Shown piece by piece: positions 18,077 through 26,657 of a stretch of 64,000 nt of DNA (its first letter is position 1; every line of letters begins with the position of its first letter). The notes below the pieces were generated by a model. It was not told the DNA's origin. It searched no databases and worked only from the letters and a program-made list of their open reading frames with translations. The stretch is taken from positions 62,001-126,000 of the forward strand of contig JADJCX010000005.1 in assembly GCA_016703005.1 (NCBI GenBank), given 5' to 3'. A program made the translations under genes and the position numbers. The DNA is from Flavobacteriales bacterium. GTDB lineage: Bacteria; Bacteroidota; Bacteroidia; Flavobacteriales_F; PHOS-HE28.

Positions 18077-19510
18077 ATGTCAAGAAGGATCCTACTTCCC
18101 CTCATCCTGTGCGCTGCCCAAGTGCATGGGCAAGAGCAGTTCGGCATTGCCAACAGCAATTGGGCAGGTACCGATGCGGTACCGCTGAACCCGGCACGGT
18201 TGGCCACGCAGTGGCCATGGCTGGACATCAACATCGCCGGTGCGAACATGTTCGCATGGAACAACTATGTTTTTCTCAGTAAACAGCATTCGCTCGTCGG
18301 TGAGATCCGGAATGGCATGAACGGTACCAACGGCGATCTGTCCATTGGCACGGATCGTTCACTGCGCGACAAGAAATTGTTCTCCAGCATCGAGTTCAAA
18401 GGTCCGGCGTTCGCGTGGTCGCTCGGCCGCACCGCAATTGGATTGAGCATGCGGAGCCGTTCAGTTACGAGCGCAGTTGGCATACCGAATTCCCTGGCTG
18501 TGTTCGCAAGTGAGGGATTGGGGTATTCTCCACAGCATGGTATCCGATATCCGGAAAGCAATTTCCGCTTGAGCAGCGCTGCATGGACGGAGTTCGGTGG
18601 GAGCATTGGGCGGATCCTGGTCGCGCAGGGCAACACGCTGATCAGTGGAGGTGTCACTGCCAAGTACCTCATGGCCCATGCTGGTGCGGCGCTTCAGGTG
18701 GACGAATTCGACTATGAGGTGCTGGATACGGCTCGGATCGAGGTGTACAACGCACGTGCTCAATACGGCTTTGCAATGCCCGGTACCAATGCAGGCAAAG
18801 GCTTCGGGGTCGATGTCGGCTTCGAATACCAGCGGACCGAGAATGAAGTCGACCGGTACGTTCCGCATAGCGAAAGCACTGGTTGCAAACCGGCCTTATA
18901 CCTATGGCGCTTTGGCGTCAGTGTGATCGATATCGGTGGAATGAAGTTCAACGATGCCGTGAGCGGGACGCTCACCAATTCGACCGCCTCGATCCCTGAC
19001 CACGACAATATGGAGATGGACGGAGCGGAAGGAATTGACAGTCTTTTTGCGTCGGATTTCACAGCCTATCGATCGAACAAGGACCTGCATATCGGACTCC
19101 CGACCGCGGTCAGCATCCAGTATGATCGCAGGATCACGAACAGTTTTTTCATCGGTGCCGATCTGGTGCAGCCCATGGCCGGCACCCAAGGAACACGGCT
19201 GCGTCGTGTTGCAACAGTTGCAATCGTGCCGCGCTTTGAAACCAAACGTTTTGAAGCGGCGTTGCACATTGTTCTGCATGAATACCGGAAACCGACCGTC
19301 GGCTTGATGTTGCGATTGAACAACCTAATACTCGGAACGGACAATATCCTGCCGCTGATAGCAAGACCGAATGTGTACTCGGTGGATGCGTATGTACGCC
19401 TTAAGATCACGTTGTTCCGCAGCCCATTTTGCCGGGGAAGAAAGGACACAGGGGCAACGTCGAAGCCTGGTGCCGCCAGCATGCCTTGCGCTGCGCCAAC
19501 CGACCGTTGA
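18077..19510 (+). CDS. DUF5723-type outer membrane beta-barrel protein
   Basis: About 477 residues from the ATG at 18077, which gives a good signal peptide (MSRRILLPLILCAAQVHG); ATG at 18065 would add four residues. The mature N-terminus QEQFGIANSNWAGTDAVPLNPA is the hallmark of DUF5723 proteins, and alternating beta strands follow to the end, as in an outer-membrane barrel. No enzyme motif. Found downstream of FKBP genes in Bacteroidota, where such foldases may help barrel assembly, which is inference. It converges on the methyltransferase gene with only two bases between the stops. Confidence 0.85.
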   Translation: MSRRILLPLILCAAQVHGQEQFGIANSNWAGTDAVPLNPARLATQWPWLDINIAGANMFAWNNYVFLSKQHSLVGEIRNGMNGTNGDLSIGTDRSLRDKKLFSSIEFKGPAFAWSLGRTAIGLSMRSRSVTSAVGIPNSLAVFASEGLGYSPQHGIRYPESNFRLSSAAWTEFGGSIGRILVAQGNTLISGGVTAKYLMAHAGAALQVDEFDYEVLDTARIEVYNARAQYGFAMPGTNAGKGFGVDVGFEYQRTENEVDRYVPHSESTGCKPALYLWRFGVSVIDIGGMKFNDAVSGTLTNSTASIPDHDNMEMDGAEGIDSLFASDFTAYRSNKDLHIGLPTAVSIQYDRRITNSFFIGADLVQPMAGTQGTRLRRVATVAIVPRFETKRFEAALHIVLHEYRKPTVGLMLRLNNLILGTDNILPLIARPNVYSVDAYVRLKITLFRSPFCRGRKDTGATSKPGAASMPCAAPTDR

Positions 19511-19512
19511 TC

Positions 19513-20235
19513 TTACCGTCCAAGTATGAAGACCGTTGGCCGGTCCTTCAATCCCGGGGTCTTCGTTTTCCATGCTGCAACGCTCCGCGTGCACACCTTC
19601 TCCTGGTGCTGAGTCAGGTCACAAGCAATGCAGAGCATCGTGGCACCGGCGCACGTGCGCAGGATATCAGCGAGCAGTGCGTCGTTGCGATATGGCGTTT
19701 CAATGAAAAGGTGTGCCCCACCCATGCGCTGTATGTCGCTCTCAATGCCTCGAAGCGCTTGCTGCCGTTCGCGTGGGTCGCGTGGCAGATACCCGTGGAA
19801 GGTGAAATGCTGGCCGTTCAATCCGCTTGCGGCCAGTGCCAGCAACAAGGATGAAGGTCCGATCAACGGAACAACGCGAATGCCCTTTGAATGTGCTTCG
19901 CGCACCAACACAGCACCAGGATCCGCTATGCCGGGCATACCCGCTTCACTGACGATGGCCCCATTGCGCCCTTGCGCGATCATCCCGATGTACTCGCTTA
20001 CGGTTGTGTGATCGGTGTCCTTGGCCAAGCGGTGGCTCCCCAGCGATGGCAGGTCGACCGCTGGGACCAATCGCCGCAGCATGTGTCGCGCCGTGCGTTC
20101 GTGCTCTGCGAAGTAGAGTGTGATGCTTTTTGCGGTCTCCGCGTTCACTTCGGGCATCGAGCCGGGTCCACCTTGCTCACCCAACCAGACGGGAAGCAAG
20201 TACAATACGCCGGGTTCAACGGTGGGCGATGGCAT
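19513..20235 (-). CDS. RsmI-like SAM-dependent methyltransferase (tetrapyrrole methylase fold)
   Basis: 240 residues from the ATG at 20235 (MPSPTVEPGVLYLLPVWLGE). The fold is that of RsmI, the 16S rRNA C1402 2'-O-methyltransferase, and its short Bacteroidota relatives: GAIVSEAGMPGIADPG, RVVPLIGPSSLLLALAASGLNG, HFTFHGYLPRD and a C-terminal RPTVFIL strand. The N-terminal motif differs from true RsmI, so the target may not be the same. It overlaps the phosphatase gene by 20 bases, in the usual Bacteroidota order dnaA - phosphatase - methyltransferase. Confidence 0.85.
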   Translation of the reverse strand: MPSPTVEPGVLYLLPVWLGEQGGPGSMPEVNAETAKSITLYFAEHERTARHMLRRLVPAVDLPSLGSHRLAKDTDHTTVSEYIGMIAQGRNGAIVSEAGMPGIADPGAVLVREAHSKGIRVVPLIGPSSLLLALAASGLNGQHFTFHGYLPRDPRERQQALRGIESDIQRMGGAHLFIETPYRNDALLADILRTCAGATMLCIACDLTQHQEKVCTRSVAAWKTKTPGLKDRPTVFILGR

Positions 20236-20677
20236 CGAGCAATCCGTTGCATGCGTTCTCCAGGAGGTGGTAGGTATCGTCGAACCCGCTATCGGGGCCA
20301 TAATACGGGTCCGGCACTTCGCGCATTCCCATGGTACTGGCCAAGGTGAGCATCAGTTCCACTTTTCGACGACCCTCATCATTCGGCGCAAGGCGCAAAA
20401 GATCCCGCAAGTTGTTGTTGTCCATTGCCAACACCATATCGAAGTAGGTAAAGTCCTGCAAGGCGACCTGCCTTCCACGAAGATCCTCAATACTTATTGA
20501 CCGCCGCATCATGGCCGCGCGCGCTCGTGCGTCAGGTGCCTCACCCACATGGTAGTCCGCCGTACCGGCGCTGTCAACGATCAAGTCGATCCCGCGTTGA
20601 TGAGCAAGATGGCGCAATATGCCCTCGGCCATCGGGCTTCGACAGATGTTGCCTAGACAAACCATGAGGATCTTCAT
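20216..20677 (-). CDS. Low-molecular-weight protein tyrosine phosphatase
   Basis: 153 residues. The catalytic P-loop CLGNICR is at residues 7-13 followed by SPMAE, and the general acid Asp is in DPYYG near residue 121, so the enzyme should be active. Family members dephosphorylate tyrosine or arginine phosphate; the substrate is unknown here. It lies downstream of dnaA, with a terminator between, and overlaps the following methyltransferase gene. Confidence 0.94.
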   Translation of the reverse strand: MKILMVCLGNICRSPMAEGILRHLAHQRGIDLIVDSAGTADYHVGEAPDARARAAMMRRSISIEDLRGRQVALQDFTYFDMVLAMDNNNLRDLLRLAPNDEGRRKVELMLTLASTMGMREVPDPYYGPDSGFDDTYHLLENACNGLLDAIAHR

Positions 20678-20711
20678 CGGAGCGGGGATCAGCTGGTGTT
20701 GGGCGAAAATC

Positions 20712-20747
20712 CTGAAAGAAGAAGGGCCCCGACTTGTCGGAGCCCTT
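20712..20747 (-). terminator. Rho-independent terminator of dnaA
   Basis: On the minus strand AAGGGCTCCGAC pairs with GTCGGGGCCCTT (20722-20747), a 12-base stem with one G-U wobble and a two-base AA loop, followed by TTCTTTC. It lies six bases after the dnaA stop. Confidence 0.8.
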
Positions 20748-20752
20748 CGGGA

Positions 20753-22213
20753 TCAATGGATACTGAGTTTCTTTTCCAGATCATCCAGGTAACCGCGGAA
20801 TTGTTTGTCGGTTTCCTGCAGGTTGTTCACAGTGCGGCACGCGTGCAGAACGGTCGCGTGGTCCTTTCCGCCGCAATGCGCCCCGATGTTCGCGAGGCTG
20901 CTCTTGGTCATCTTCTTCGCGAAGTACATGGCGATCTGACGGGCCTGGACCACTTCGCGTTTGCGGGTCTTGCTCTTCAGTAGTTCGATCGGCGGATCAA
21001 AATAGTCGCACACGACCTTCTGAATGTAATCGATCGATACTTCGCGGGCGGTGTTCTTCACGAACTTGTCGATCATCTGCTTCGCCAGATCCAACGTCAC
21101 GGCCTTTTTGTTCAATGAACTCTGGGCAATAAGGCTGATCATGGCACCCTCGAGTTCGCGGATATTCGTGGTGATGCTATAGGCCAGATACTCCACTACC
21201 TCCTTCGGTAGGTCTATACCCTCGGCATACATCTTCTTGTCGAGGATGGCGATGCGCGTTTCCAATGAAGGCGTCTGCAGGTCGGCGCTCAAGCCCCACT
21301 TGAAACGGGAGAGCAGGCGCTGCTCCATGCCAGCCATTTCAACTGGCGCTTTGTCGCTTGTCAACACTACTTGACGGCCGGCTTGGTGCAAGTGGTTGAA
21401 GATGTGGAAGAACACATCCTGCGTCTTCTCCTTGCCGGCAAGGAATTGAACGTCGTCAATGATCAGTACGTCAACCATCTGGTAGAACTGACTGAAATCG
21501 TTCACGCTGTTGTTCTTCACCGCTTCGATGAACTGCTGCGTGAACTTCTCGGCAGGAACGTAGAGCACGCTCTTGTCCGGGTGGTTCTTCTTGATCTCGA
21601 TACCGATCGCGTTCGCAAGGTGGGTCTTTCCCAGACCTACCCCACCGAAAAGCAACAACGGGTTGAAGGAAGTGCCACCGGGCTTGCTCGACACGGCATA
21701 TCCGGCGCTGCGCGCAAGTCGGTTGCAGTCACCCTCTATGTAATTGTCGAAACTGTAGTTCTTGTTCAAGTTGCTCTCGATCATCACCTTCTTCAGACCG
21801 GGGATGATGAACGGGTTCTTGATCGGGCTTTGCGACAGGTCAGCAGGTAACGGCACCGCCGAGTTTCTGGTTTCGCGTACGTTGCTCGTCGGCACCTTCA
21901 CGGTATAGGGATGTGAATTGTGTGCGTTGTTCTCCATGATGATGGAGTATTCGAGACGGCCTTCCGTCCCGAGTTCTTTGCGGATGATCTTCTTGAGGAG
22001 CCCGATGTAATGTTCTTCGAGCCACTCGTAGAAGAACTGCGAAGGGACCTGGATCGTGAGGACATGATCAGCGAGGCGAAGTGCTTTGACCGGTGCGAAC
22101 CAAGTCCTGAAGCTTTGCTCGCTCACGTTGTCCTTGATCACTTCCAGGCACCGGTCCCAGATCTTCTCGTGGTCCTTCTTCATGGTCGGTGCGGAGGTGG
22201 TGGCGGATGGCAT
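20753..22213 (-). CDS. dnaA: Chromosomal replication initiator protein DnaA
   Basis: 486 residues from ATG 22213, or 476 from ATG 22183 (MKKDHEKIWDRC), which fits many relatives equally well. Domain I (DNVSEQSFRTWFAPV), a short linker, then AAA+ domain III with Walker A GGVGLGKTH, Walker B VLIIDDVQFLAGKE, sensor 1 VVLTSDKAP and the arginine-finger box LLSRFKWGL. Domain IV carries the DNA-binding signature GGKDHATVLHACRTV. DnaA melts the origin and regulates itself. A promoter is predicted at 22273-22302. The neighbouring dnaN, often next to dnaA elsewhere, is absent, as is common in Bacteroidota. Confidence 0.97.
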   Translation of the reverse strand: MPSATTSAPTMKKDHEKIWDRCLEVIKDNVSEQSFRTWFAPVKALRLADHVLTIQVPSQFFYEWLEEHYIGLLKKIIRKELGTEGRLEYSIIMENNAHNSHPYTVKVPTSNVRETRNSAVPLPADLSQSPIKNPFIIPGLKKVMIESNLNKNYSFDNYIEGDCNRLARSAGYAVSSKPGGTSFNPLLLFGGVGLGKTHLANAIGIEIKKNHPDKSVLYVPAEKFTQQFIEAVKNNSVNDFSQFYQMVDVLIIDDVQFLAGKEKTQDVFFHIFNHLHQAGRQVVLTSDKAPVEMAGMEQRLLSRFKWGLSADLQTPSLETRIAILDKKMYAEGIDLPKEVVEYLAYSITTNIRELEGAMISLIAQSSLNKKAVTLDLAKQMIDKFVKNTAREVSIDYIQKVVCDYFDPPIELLKSKTRKREVVQARQIAMYFAKKMTKSSLANIGAHCGGKDHATVLHACRTVNNLQETDKQFRGYLDDLEKKLSIH

Positions 22214-22590
22214 GGATGATCTGAGGATGCGCTGTAATCGAAGTAGTGTGCGCTGTGCGGTGACAGGGGAGGCAAATATGAGCGCAGGAAAGTGAAAAAC
22301 AAATCATGTGAGCACTTGCTGCGAAAGAAAATTTTCGCTTGTGTCAGCGCAACTTCCGGAATTCGTGCAACCCGCAACTGGCGCGGATTCCCCGGATCCG
22401 CACAAAATGCGCCACGACTTGTCGAGCAGTTCCGTGGTGCGCGTTTGGAACATATGATCCGGTTGATCATGCAGTGTGGTAGGCGTACGTTGCGAACGAT
22501 CTTTCCAAGGCTGGTACAAGGTAGGCCAACACCGCACGGTGATGCAACCGCGCGTATACTTTCATCGCCTCGATACTTCAGCGCAACGAT
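22214..22590. other. Intergenic region between divergent dnaA and thioesterase genes
   Basis: 377 bases with no gene I can support. It holds the predicted dnaA promoter (22273-22302) and a TACTTTCA box (22557-22564) 26 bases before the thioesterase ATG. A small inverted repeat GCGAAA / TTTCGC with a six-base loop lies just upstream of the dnaA promoter near 22320-22337. I found no DnaA box (TTATNCACA) and no AT-rich unwinding element, so it does not look like an origin. Confidence 0.6.
22273..22302 (-). promoter_or_regulatory. Probable dnaA promoter
   Basis: On the minus strand a TTG (22302-22300), a 19-base spacer and CATATTTG (22280-22273) fit the Bacteroidota pattern TTG - about 19-23 - TAnnTTTG with one mismatch. 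The -7 box lies about 60 bases before the ATG at 22213. Confidence 0.55.
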
Positions 22591-22998
22591 ATGTATGTAC
22601 ACCAGGTAAAGCTCCGCGTGCGTTATGCCGAGACCGATCGCATGGGATACGTGTACTACGGGAATTACGCCGAGTACTTGGAAGTTGCGCGCGTTGAAAT
22701 GCTGCGGAGCCTCGGTATCAGCTATCGCGAGATGGAAGAGCAAGGTGTGATGCTGCCCGTGCGCGAGCTCCGCATTACTTACCACAAGCCGGCGCTGTAC
22801 GATGACGAGATAACCGTACGAACGGAACTGCGCTCAATGCCCGGCGTGCGCATCGTCTTCAATTACGCTTTGTTCAATACAGCCGGTGTATTGCTCAGCG
22901 AAGCGGAGACAACCCTCGTGTTCATTGATGCAGAAAGCGGAAGGCCGCGTAGTGCTCCCGCAAACATCATCGGTAAGCTGTCGCCTTACTTAGGTTGA
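22591..22998 (+). CDS. Acyl-CoA thioesterase, YbgC/FadM type
   Basis: 135 residues with a hot-dog fold. The family signature is YAETDRMGYVYYGNYAEYLEVAR, with the catalytic Asp in ETDRMG. It hydrolyses acyl-CoA thioesters; the preferred chain cannot be told. Related genes sit next to dnaA in other Flavobacteriales. A TACTTTCA box precedes it. Its 3' end overlaps the convergent YigZ gene by 13 bases. Confidence 0.92.
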   Translation: MYVHQVKLRVRYAETDRMGYVYYGNYAEYLEVARVEMLRSLGISYREMEEQGVMLPVRELRITYHKPALYDDEITVRTELRSMPGVRIVFNYALFNTAGVLLSEAETTLVFIDAESGRPRSAPANIIGKLSPYLG

Positions 22999-23615
22999 AC
23001 ATCGATCGGCGTGCAGGCAATGCCCATGCGTCGCCAGTGTTCATCAAGTTCAACCATGCACGCTATCGGGATGGTCGCTTGCAATGAGCAGGCCTCGTTG
23101 TACGTCCCGCTGATCAGGGCTCCATGGTTCCTGGCAATGGTGGTCTTCACGTTCTCCAATTGTGCATAGGTGCATTTGATGTTCCGGTGCACCATCACGT
23201 TGCGTTCGATCACCCCGGCCGAATCAAGCGCCTTGCACGCTGCTTCACCATAGGCGTGCACCAAACCACCTTTGCCGAGCAGCGTTCCACCGAACCAGCG
23301 CACAACGACCACCGCAGCGTATGTGAGCGACCGACCTTGCAGGTGGCGCAGTATCGGCTTGCCTGCAGTACCCGAGGGCTCCCCCGCATCGCTGTTGCGA
23401 TGCACGGCGCCATCGTTGCCAAGGACGTATGCATAACAATGATGACGCGCATCAAAGTGCTCCTTCATCAATTCCGCAAGCCGCGCCTTGAAGGCGATCT
23501 CATCGCTTATCGGGAACGCATAGCCGATGAATTTGCTTGCCTTGTCGCGGTAGGTGCCCGTGCCTTCCCCGGCCAACGTGAGGAATGAGCTTGCACCGGT
23601 TCTCAGCTCGGCCAC
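22986..23615 (-). CDS. YigZ/IMPACT-family protein (UPF0029)
   Basis: 209 residues from a GTG at 23615 that overlaps the end of ribD by 13 bases. The N-terminal UPF0029 domain has the family core: KASKFIGYAFPI, HHCYAYVLGN, NSDAGEPSGTAGKPIL, VVVVRWFGGTLLGKGGLVHAYG. A C-terminal DUF1949-like ferredoxin fold follows (CTYAQLENVKTTI). Homologues are linked to translation control or peptidase-like functions, but the bacterial role is unsettled. It is likely co-transcribed with ribD and the ligase gene upstream. Confidence 0.92.
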   Translation of the reverse strand: MAELRTGASSFLTLAGEGTGTYRDKASKFIGYAFPISDEIAFKARLAELMKEHFDARHHCYAYVLGNDGAVHRNSDAGEPSGTAGKPILRHLQGRSLTYAAVVVVRWFGGTLLGKGGLVHAYGEAACKALDSAGVIERNVMVHRNIKCTYAQLENVKTTIARNHGALISGTYNEACSLQATIPIACMVELDEHWRRMGIACTPIDVQPK

Positions 23616-24664
23616 GAGGCTGCAGTAGTTGGTGTACGCACGTGGAATGAAATGCGGTCGTTCGCATTCGCTTCCTCATGCACAGATGGATCGGCGAGCA
23701 CGGGGGCCTTCGTGCCGTTCCTAAAAACGACCGGCCCGGTTATCACGCGGGCTTCATCCCATCTATTGCTGCTGATGAAATGGCCGATCAATTCGCCGCC
23801 ACCTTCAACAAGCAGGCTACGAACGGACCGACGCTGCAGTTCAGCGAACAACACGGCAACGGGATCTTCATCGGAGCGCACTGCAACTTGATCACACTCC
23901 ACGTCGTTCCGCCCAGCTGCGCTCAACAGCAACGTTGGCGCCGAGCCGTCGAAGACTTGCGAATCAGGTGGTATCGATCCTTTGCGATCGATGACCACGC
24001 GCAGTGGTGATCTACCGACCGTATGCCGGACATTAAGGCGAGGGTTGTCATTTATTGCGGTACGGCTGCCCACCAGAATGGCCTGCTCCTCCGAGCGCCA
24101 TCGGTGAACGAGCACATCGGTAGCGGCCGATGAAATGCGCTGGACATTCCGCTCGACGCGTGGATGCCGATCGAGGTATCCATCATTGCTCTGTGCCCAT
24201 TTCAGTACGACATACGGTCGGCGCTTCTCGAAGCTCGTGATGAACCGACGGTTCAACCATCGGCAATCATCGTGTCGTATATCCACGCGCACACGCATGC
24301 CCGCTTCCCGCGCGCGCGCGATCCCTATTCCTTTTGTCAGCGGGTTGGGATCAACGCATCCAACGACCAAGTTCTTCACCTTTCGCTCGATCAACAAGTT
24401 GATGCAAGGTGGCGTAAGGTCATGATGCGCACATGGTTCCAAGTTCACATACAGTGTTGCGTCTTCAGGCATGGTGCCGTTACCGAAGGCACGCAAGCAG
24501 TTCACTTCCGCATGCGCGCCGCCGTGGAAACCGTGCCAACCCTCCGCAAGTACCCGTTCATTGCTCACCAGAATGGCACCCACCATGGGATTCGGCGCAA
24601 CTCGGCCGGAGCCGTTCAACGCCAGCTGAATGCAACGTTGCATCCACCGCTCATCGGAACTCAT
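23603..24664 (-). CDS. ribD: Bifunctional riboflavin biosynthesis deaminase/reductase RibD
   Basis: 353 residues from ATG 24664 (MSSDERWMQRC). RibD carries out the second and third steps of riboflavin synthesis from the GTP cyclohydrolase II product. N-terminal deaminase domain: His51 and Glu53 in HAEVNC, Cys78 and Cys87 in EPCAHHDLTPPC bind zinc. The C-terminal reductase domain has VLKWAQSNDGYL, VGSRTAINDNPRLNVR and VEGGGELIGHFI. Both domains look complete. It overlaps the ligase gene by four bases and YigZ by 13, so the three form a tight operon. Confidence 0.95.
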   Translation of the reverse strand: MSSDERWMQRCIQLALNGSGRVAPNPMVGAILVSNERVLAEGWHGFHGGAHAEVNCLRAFGNGTMPEDATLYVNLEPCAHHDLTPPCINLLIERKVKNLVVGCVDPNPLTKGIGIARAREAGMRVRVDIRHDDCRWLNRRFITSFEKRRPYVVLKWAQSNDGYLDRHPRVERNVQRISSAATDVLVHRWRSEEQAILVGSRTAINDNPRLNVRHTVGRSPLRVVIDRKGSIPPDSQVFDGSAPTLLLSAAGRNDVECDQVAVRSDEDPVAVLFAELQRRSVRSLLVEGGGELIGHFISSNRWDEARVITGPVVFRNGTKAPVLADPSVHEEANANDRISFHVRTPTTAASWPS

Positions 24665-25893
24665 ACGAATGCCTTGTCGTTGGCGAGGCATTCCGCAAGC
24701 TCACCGTAAACCTCCACGAGCTTGGACCGGTCAGGCTGCTTACCGGTCCGCGCAACTATACGGCTGGCCAAACAACCCCGATCAAGTAACAGGGTGACAT
24801 GCTCTTGGCAGCTTGGCGATAGCTCATTGCGCACATCCTCGAACAGCTTCCGCCAGATCGAGTTGATGCTTGACTTTTCGCCTTCGATCCCGAACGTTCG
24901 CAGGTACTCCACGTTACTGATCGATGCTCTTCCCGCCTTCGCGACCGCATCCTTGAAGATCGCCAGCAGGTCGCTTTCGTGCCATGCGCGCTGTATGTAG
25001 CTGCTCATCCACTTTCCGTTGCAAAGACCCTTCAGCACAGTGGTCACCAATTCAGCGATGGCGAGATCAGCTCCCGGACATTCCTGTTCATCGATAACAC
25101 GGATCTCGATGGATCCCCGGTCGAACCGCGCCACCGCACCGCGGGTGTTGGCGAAGTGATGGTCCAGGATCCCTTGCTTGTCATACCGGGCAAGGGCTTT
25201 TGCGATCGGTGCAAAAACCTCGCGGTAGTAATCCTCTTGATCGAACAACGCTTCCGGGATCAACTGACCCATCAGTTCCGGCACTTTCCGCTGATGCTTG
25301 AGATAGTGCTCCATGCGCATGTCCAGCGATCCGCCTGTGCGACCTTCCAAGATCGGTGAAGCCGCCGAGAGCGCTGGAAGGATCGGTAGCAACACCCGCA
25401 CGGCCGCATGCAGTTTTGCGAACTCATCGTCGTTGGCGAAGGACAAATTCAAGTGCATGCACTGAACATTGCTCCAACCATGCTGGCGGCAATCGAATAT
25501 GCTATTGTACAATGCATATTCATCGGCGTGATCATGCGGCCAGAGGACACTTTCCGTTGACGGCTCCATGAACGGGTGCATGCCCGTTGGCAAGAGCATG
25601 CAGCCATGCTTGTCCAGCAGCACGTTGATCGCTTTCACCTCAGCATGGAACTTCTTGCGGAACCGGGCGATGTTGCGCGTAGGCTTCGCGGTCTTCAATT
25701 CCACAACATGGCTCACGATCACGTTGCTCAGGTCCACATCGCCGCGTTGCACGTCGCTCACCGGTCGGCCGGCCAACTCAGCGAATAACAGACCCACGAT
25801 CGGGCGCACCTGCAAGGTGGACTTGTCCACGACCATGTATTGCAGTTCGATCCCGGTAACCTCCGAGAGCCGGTATTTCTTCTTCAACGTCAT
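24661..25893 (-). CDS. Glutamate-cysteine ligase family (GCS2/YbdK-like) protein
   Basis: 410 residues. The start TGIELQYMVVD and the later THMHPF-like GMHPFMEP, a HLNLSFAN strand, and a SIEIRVIDEQECPGADLAI C-terminal motif match the GCS2 superfamily of carboxylate-amine ligases, which join glutamate to an amine using ATP. True gamma-glutamylcysteine synthetase activity is possible but unproven, because members often act on other amines. It is the first gene of an operon with ribD and YigZ. The ATG at 25893 precedes LKKKYRLSEVTGIE. No promoter box was found. Confidence 0.8.
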   Translation of the reverse strand: MTLKKKYRLSEVTGIELQYMVVDKSTLQVRPIVGLLFAELAGRPVSDVQRGDVDLSNVIVSHVVELKTAKPTRNIARFRKKFHAEVKAINVLLDKHGCMLLPTGMHPFMEPSTESVLWPHDHADEYALYNSIFDCRQHGWSNVQCMHLNLSFANDDEFAKLHAAVRVLLPILPALSAASPILEGRTGGSLDMRMEHYLKHQRKVPELMGQLIPEALFDQEDYYREVFAPIAKALARYDKQGILDHHFANTRGAVARFDRGSIEIRVIDEQECPGADLAIAELVTTVLKGLCNGKWMSSYIQRAWHESDLLAIFKDAVAKAGRASISNVEYLRTFGIEGEKSSINSIWRKLFEDVRNELSPSCQEHVTLLLDRGCLASRIVARTGKQPDRSKLVEVYGELAECLANDKAFV

Positions 25894-26013
25894 GCTGTGA
25901 TCACGCGCGCTTTCGTTGGCGAAGGTGCATTGATCGTCCCGAATCTGTTTCCGGTGCGGGTCGGTCGGTCATTTTTCCGGGCCTCAGGATACGAAGGGCC
26001 TACTGTGTAGCCA

Positions 26014-26045
26014 GAACGAAAAGACCCCGGCAAAACCGGGGTCTT
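26014..26045 (-). terminator. Rho-independent terminator after the small 26066 gene
   Basis: On the minus strand AAGACCCCGG (26045-26036) pairs perfectly with CCGGGGTCTT (26030-26021) across a TTTTG loop, followed by TTCGTTCT. It lies 20 bases past the stop codon at 26066. Confidence 0.85.
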
Positions 26046-26065
26046 CAATGCACTTCGTGTTCGGG

Positions 26066-26326
26066 TCAATTCAACGCCTCCATGGCGCGCTCGCCTTGCA
26101 ACTTCTTGAAGCGATCAAGCACTTCATCGTAGTTGGCGGGAAGGTTGAGTTCCTTAAGGGGGTCAAAGGATAGGTTCTCCTTGTTGCCGTATTGCGAATA
26201 ACAGCGGCGCTCTGCTTTCTGCTCTTCGGTTTCCTCGGCCTTGGTCGTCATCTTTTTCTTCATGGAGCGGGCCAAATCTATACGCTCGGTCATCATTACA
26301 TGAAACTTGCGCTGATCCGTCGCCAT
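26066..26326 (-). CDS. Hypothetical small acidic/basic helical protein
   Basis: 86 residues from ATG 26326 (MATDQRKFHVMMTERIDLARS). The sequence is highly charged (KKKMTTKAEETEEQKAERRC), predicted helical, with a YDEVLDRFKKLQ ending. It has no signal peptide or membrane span. I do not recognise it. A strong terminator directly downstream supports that it is a real transcribed gene. The open frame extends farther upstream without coding character. Confidence 0.65.
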   Translation of the reverse strand: MATDQRKFHVMMTERIDLARSMKKKMTTKAEETEEQKAERRCYSQYGNKENLSFDPLKELNLPANYDEVLDRFKKLQGERAMEALN

Positions 26327-26657
26327 GGTGCGGTTGGGGCCAACTGTTGATTCACACGTGGTGAACCTCCGGAAACTGAGCAGCGGCAAGGCGCAGCGCG
26401 ATAGCCTTGCTGCTGGTGGAGGCGGTTAGCCTTCCTATACTGTGCACGATCGAGGCCATTCTGGATCTTCTTCCAGCGCTCGTTGACCGCAGACCCCGTC
26501 ATCAGGACCTGTGCGCGGTCGGGGGATCGTTGATCGCTGACCCAAAAGCGTTGGAAAGTCACATTCTGCCGCCTTTCAAGCCCGAATTGGGTCTGTGCAT
26601 TTCTCAGTCTCTGGTACATCGTCAACGTGAAGTGCATTCCACAACTTCGTCCCCCCA
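26327..26657. other. Intergenic region upstream of the aminotransferase cluster
   Basis: 331 bases between divergent genes. Short open frames exist on both strands (for example plus 26407-26661) but have no family similarity or coding look. No clear TAnnTTTG box was found on either side. Confidence 0.5.

Noticed and set aside
22214..22590. Replication origin beside dnaA
   Set aside because: No TTATNCACA-type DnaA boxes and no AT-rich tract were seen, and in Bacteroidota the origin is often not next to dnaA.
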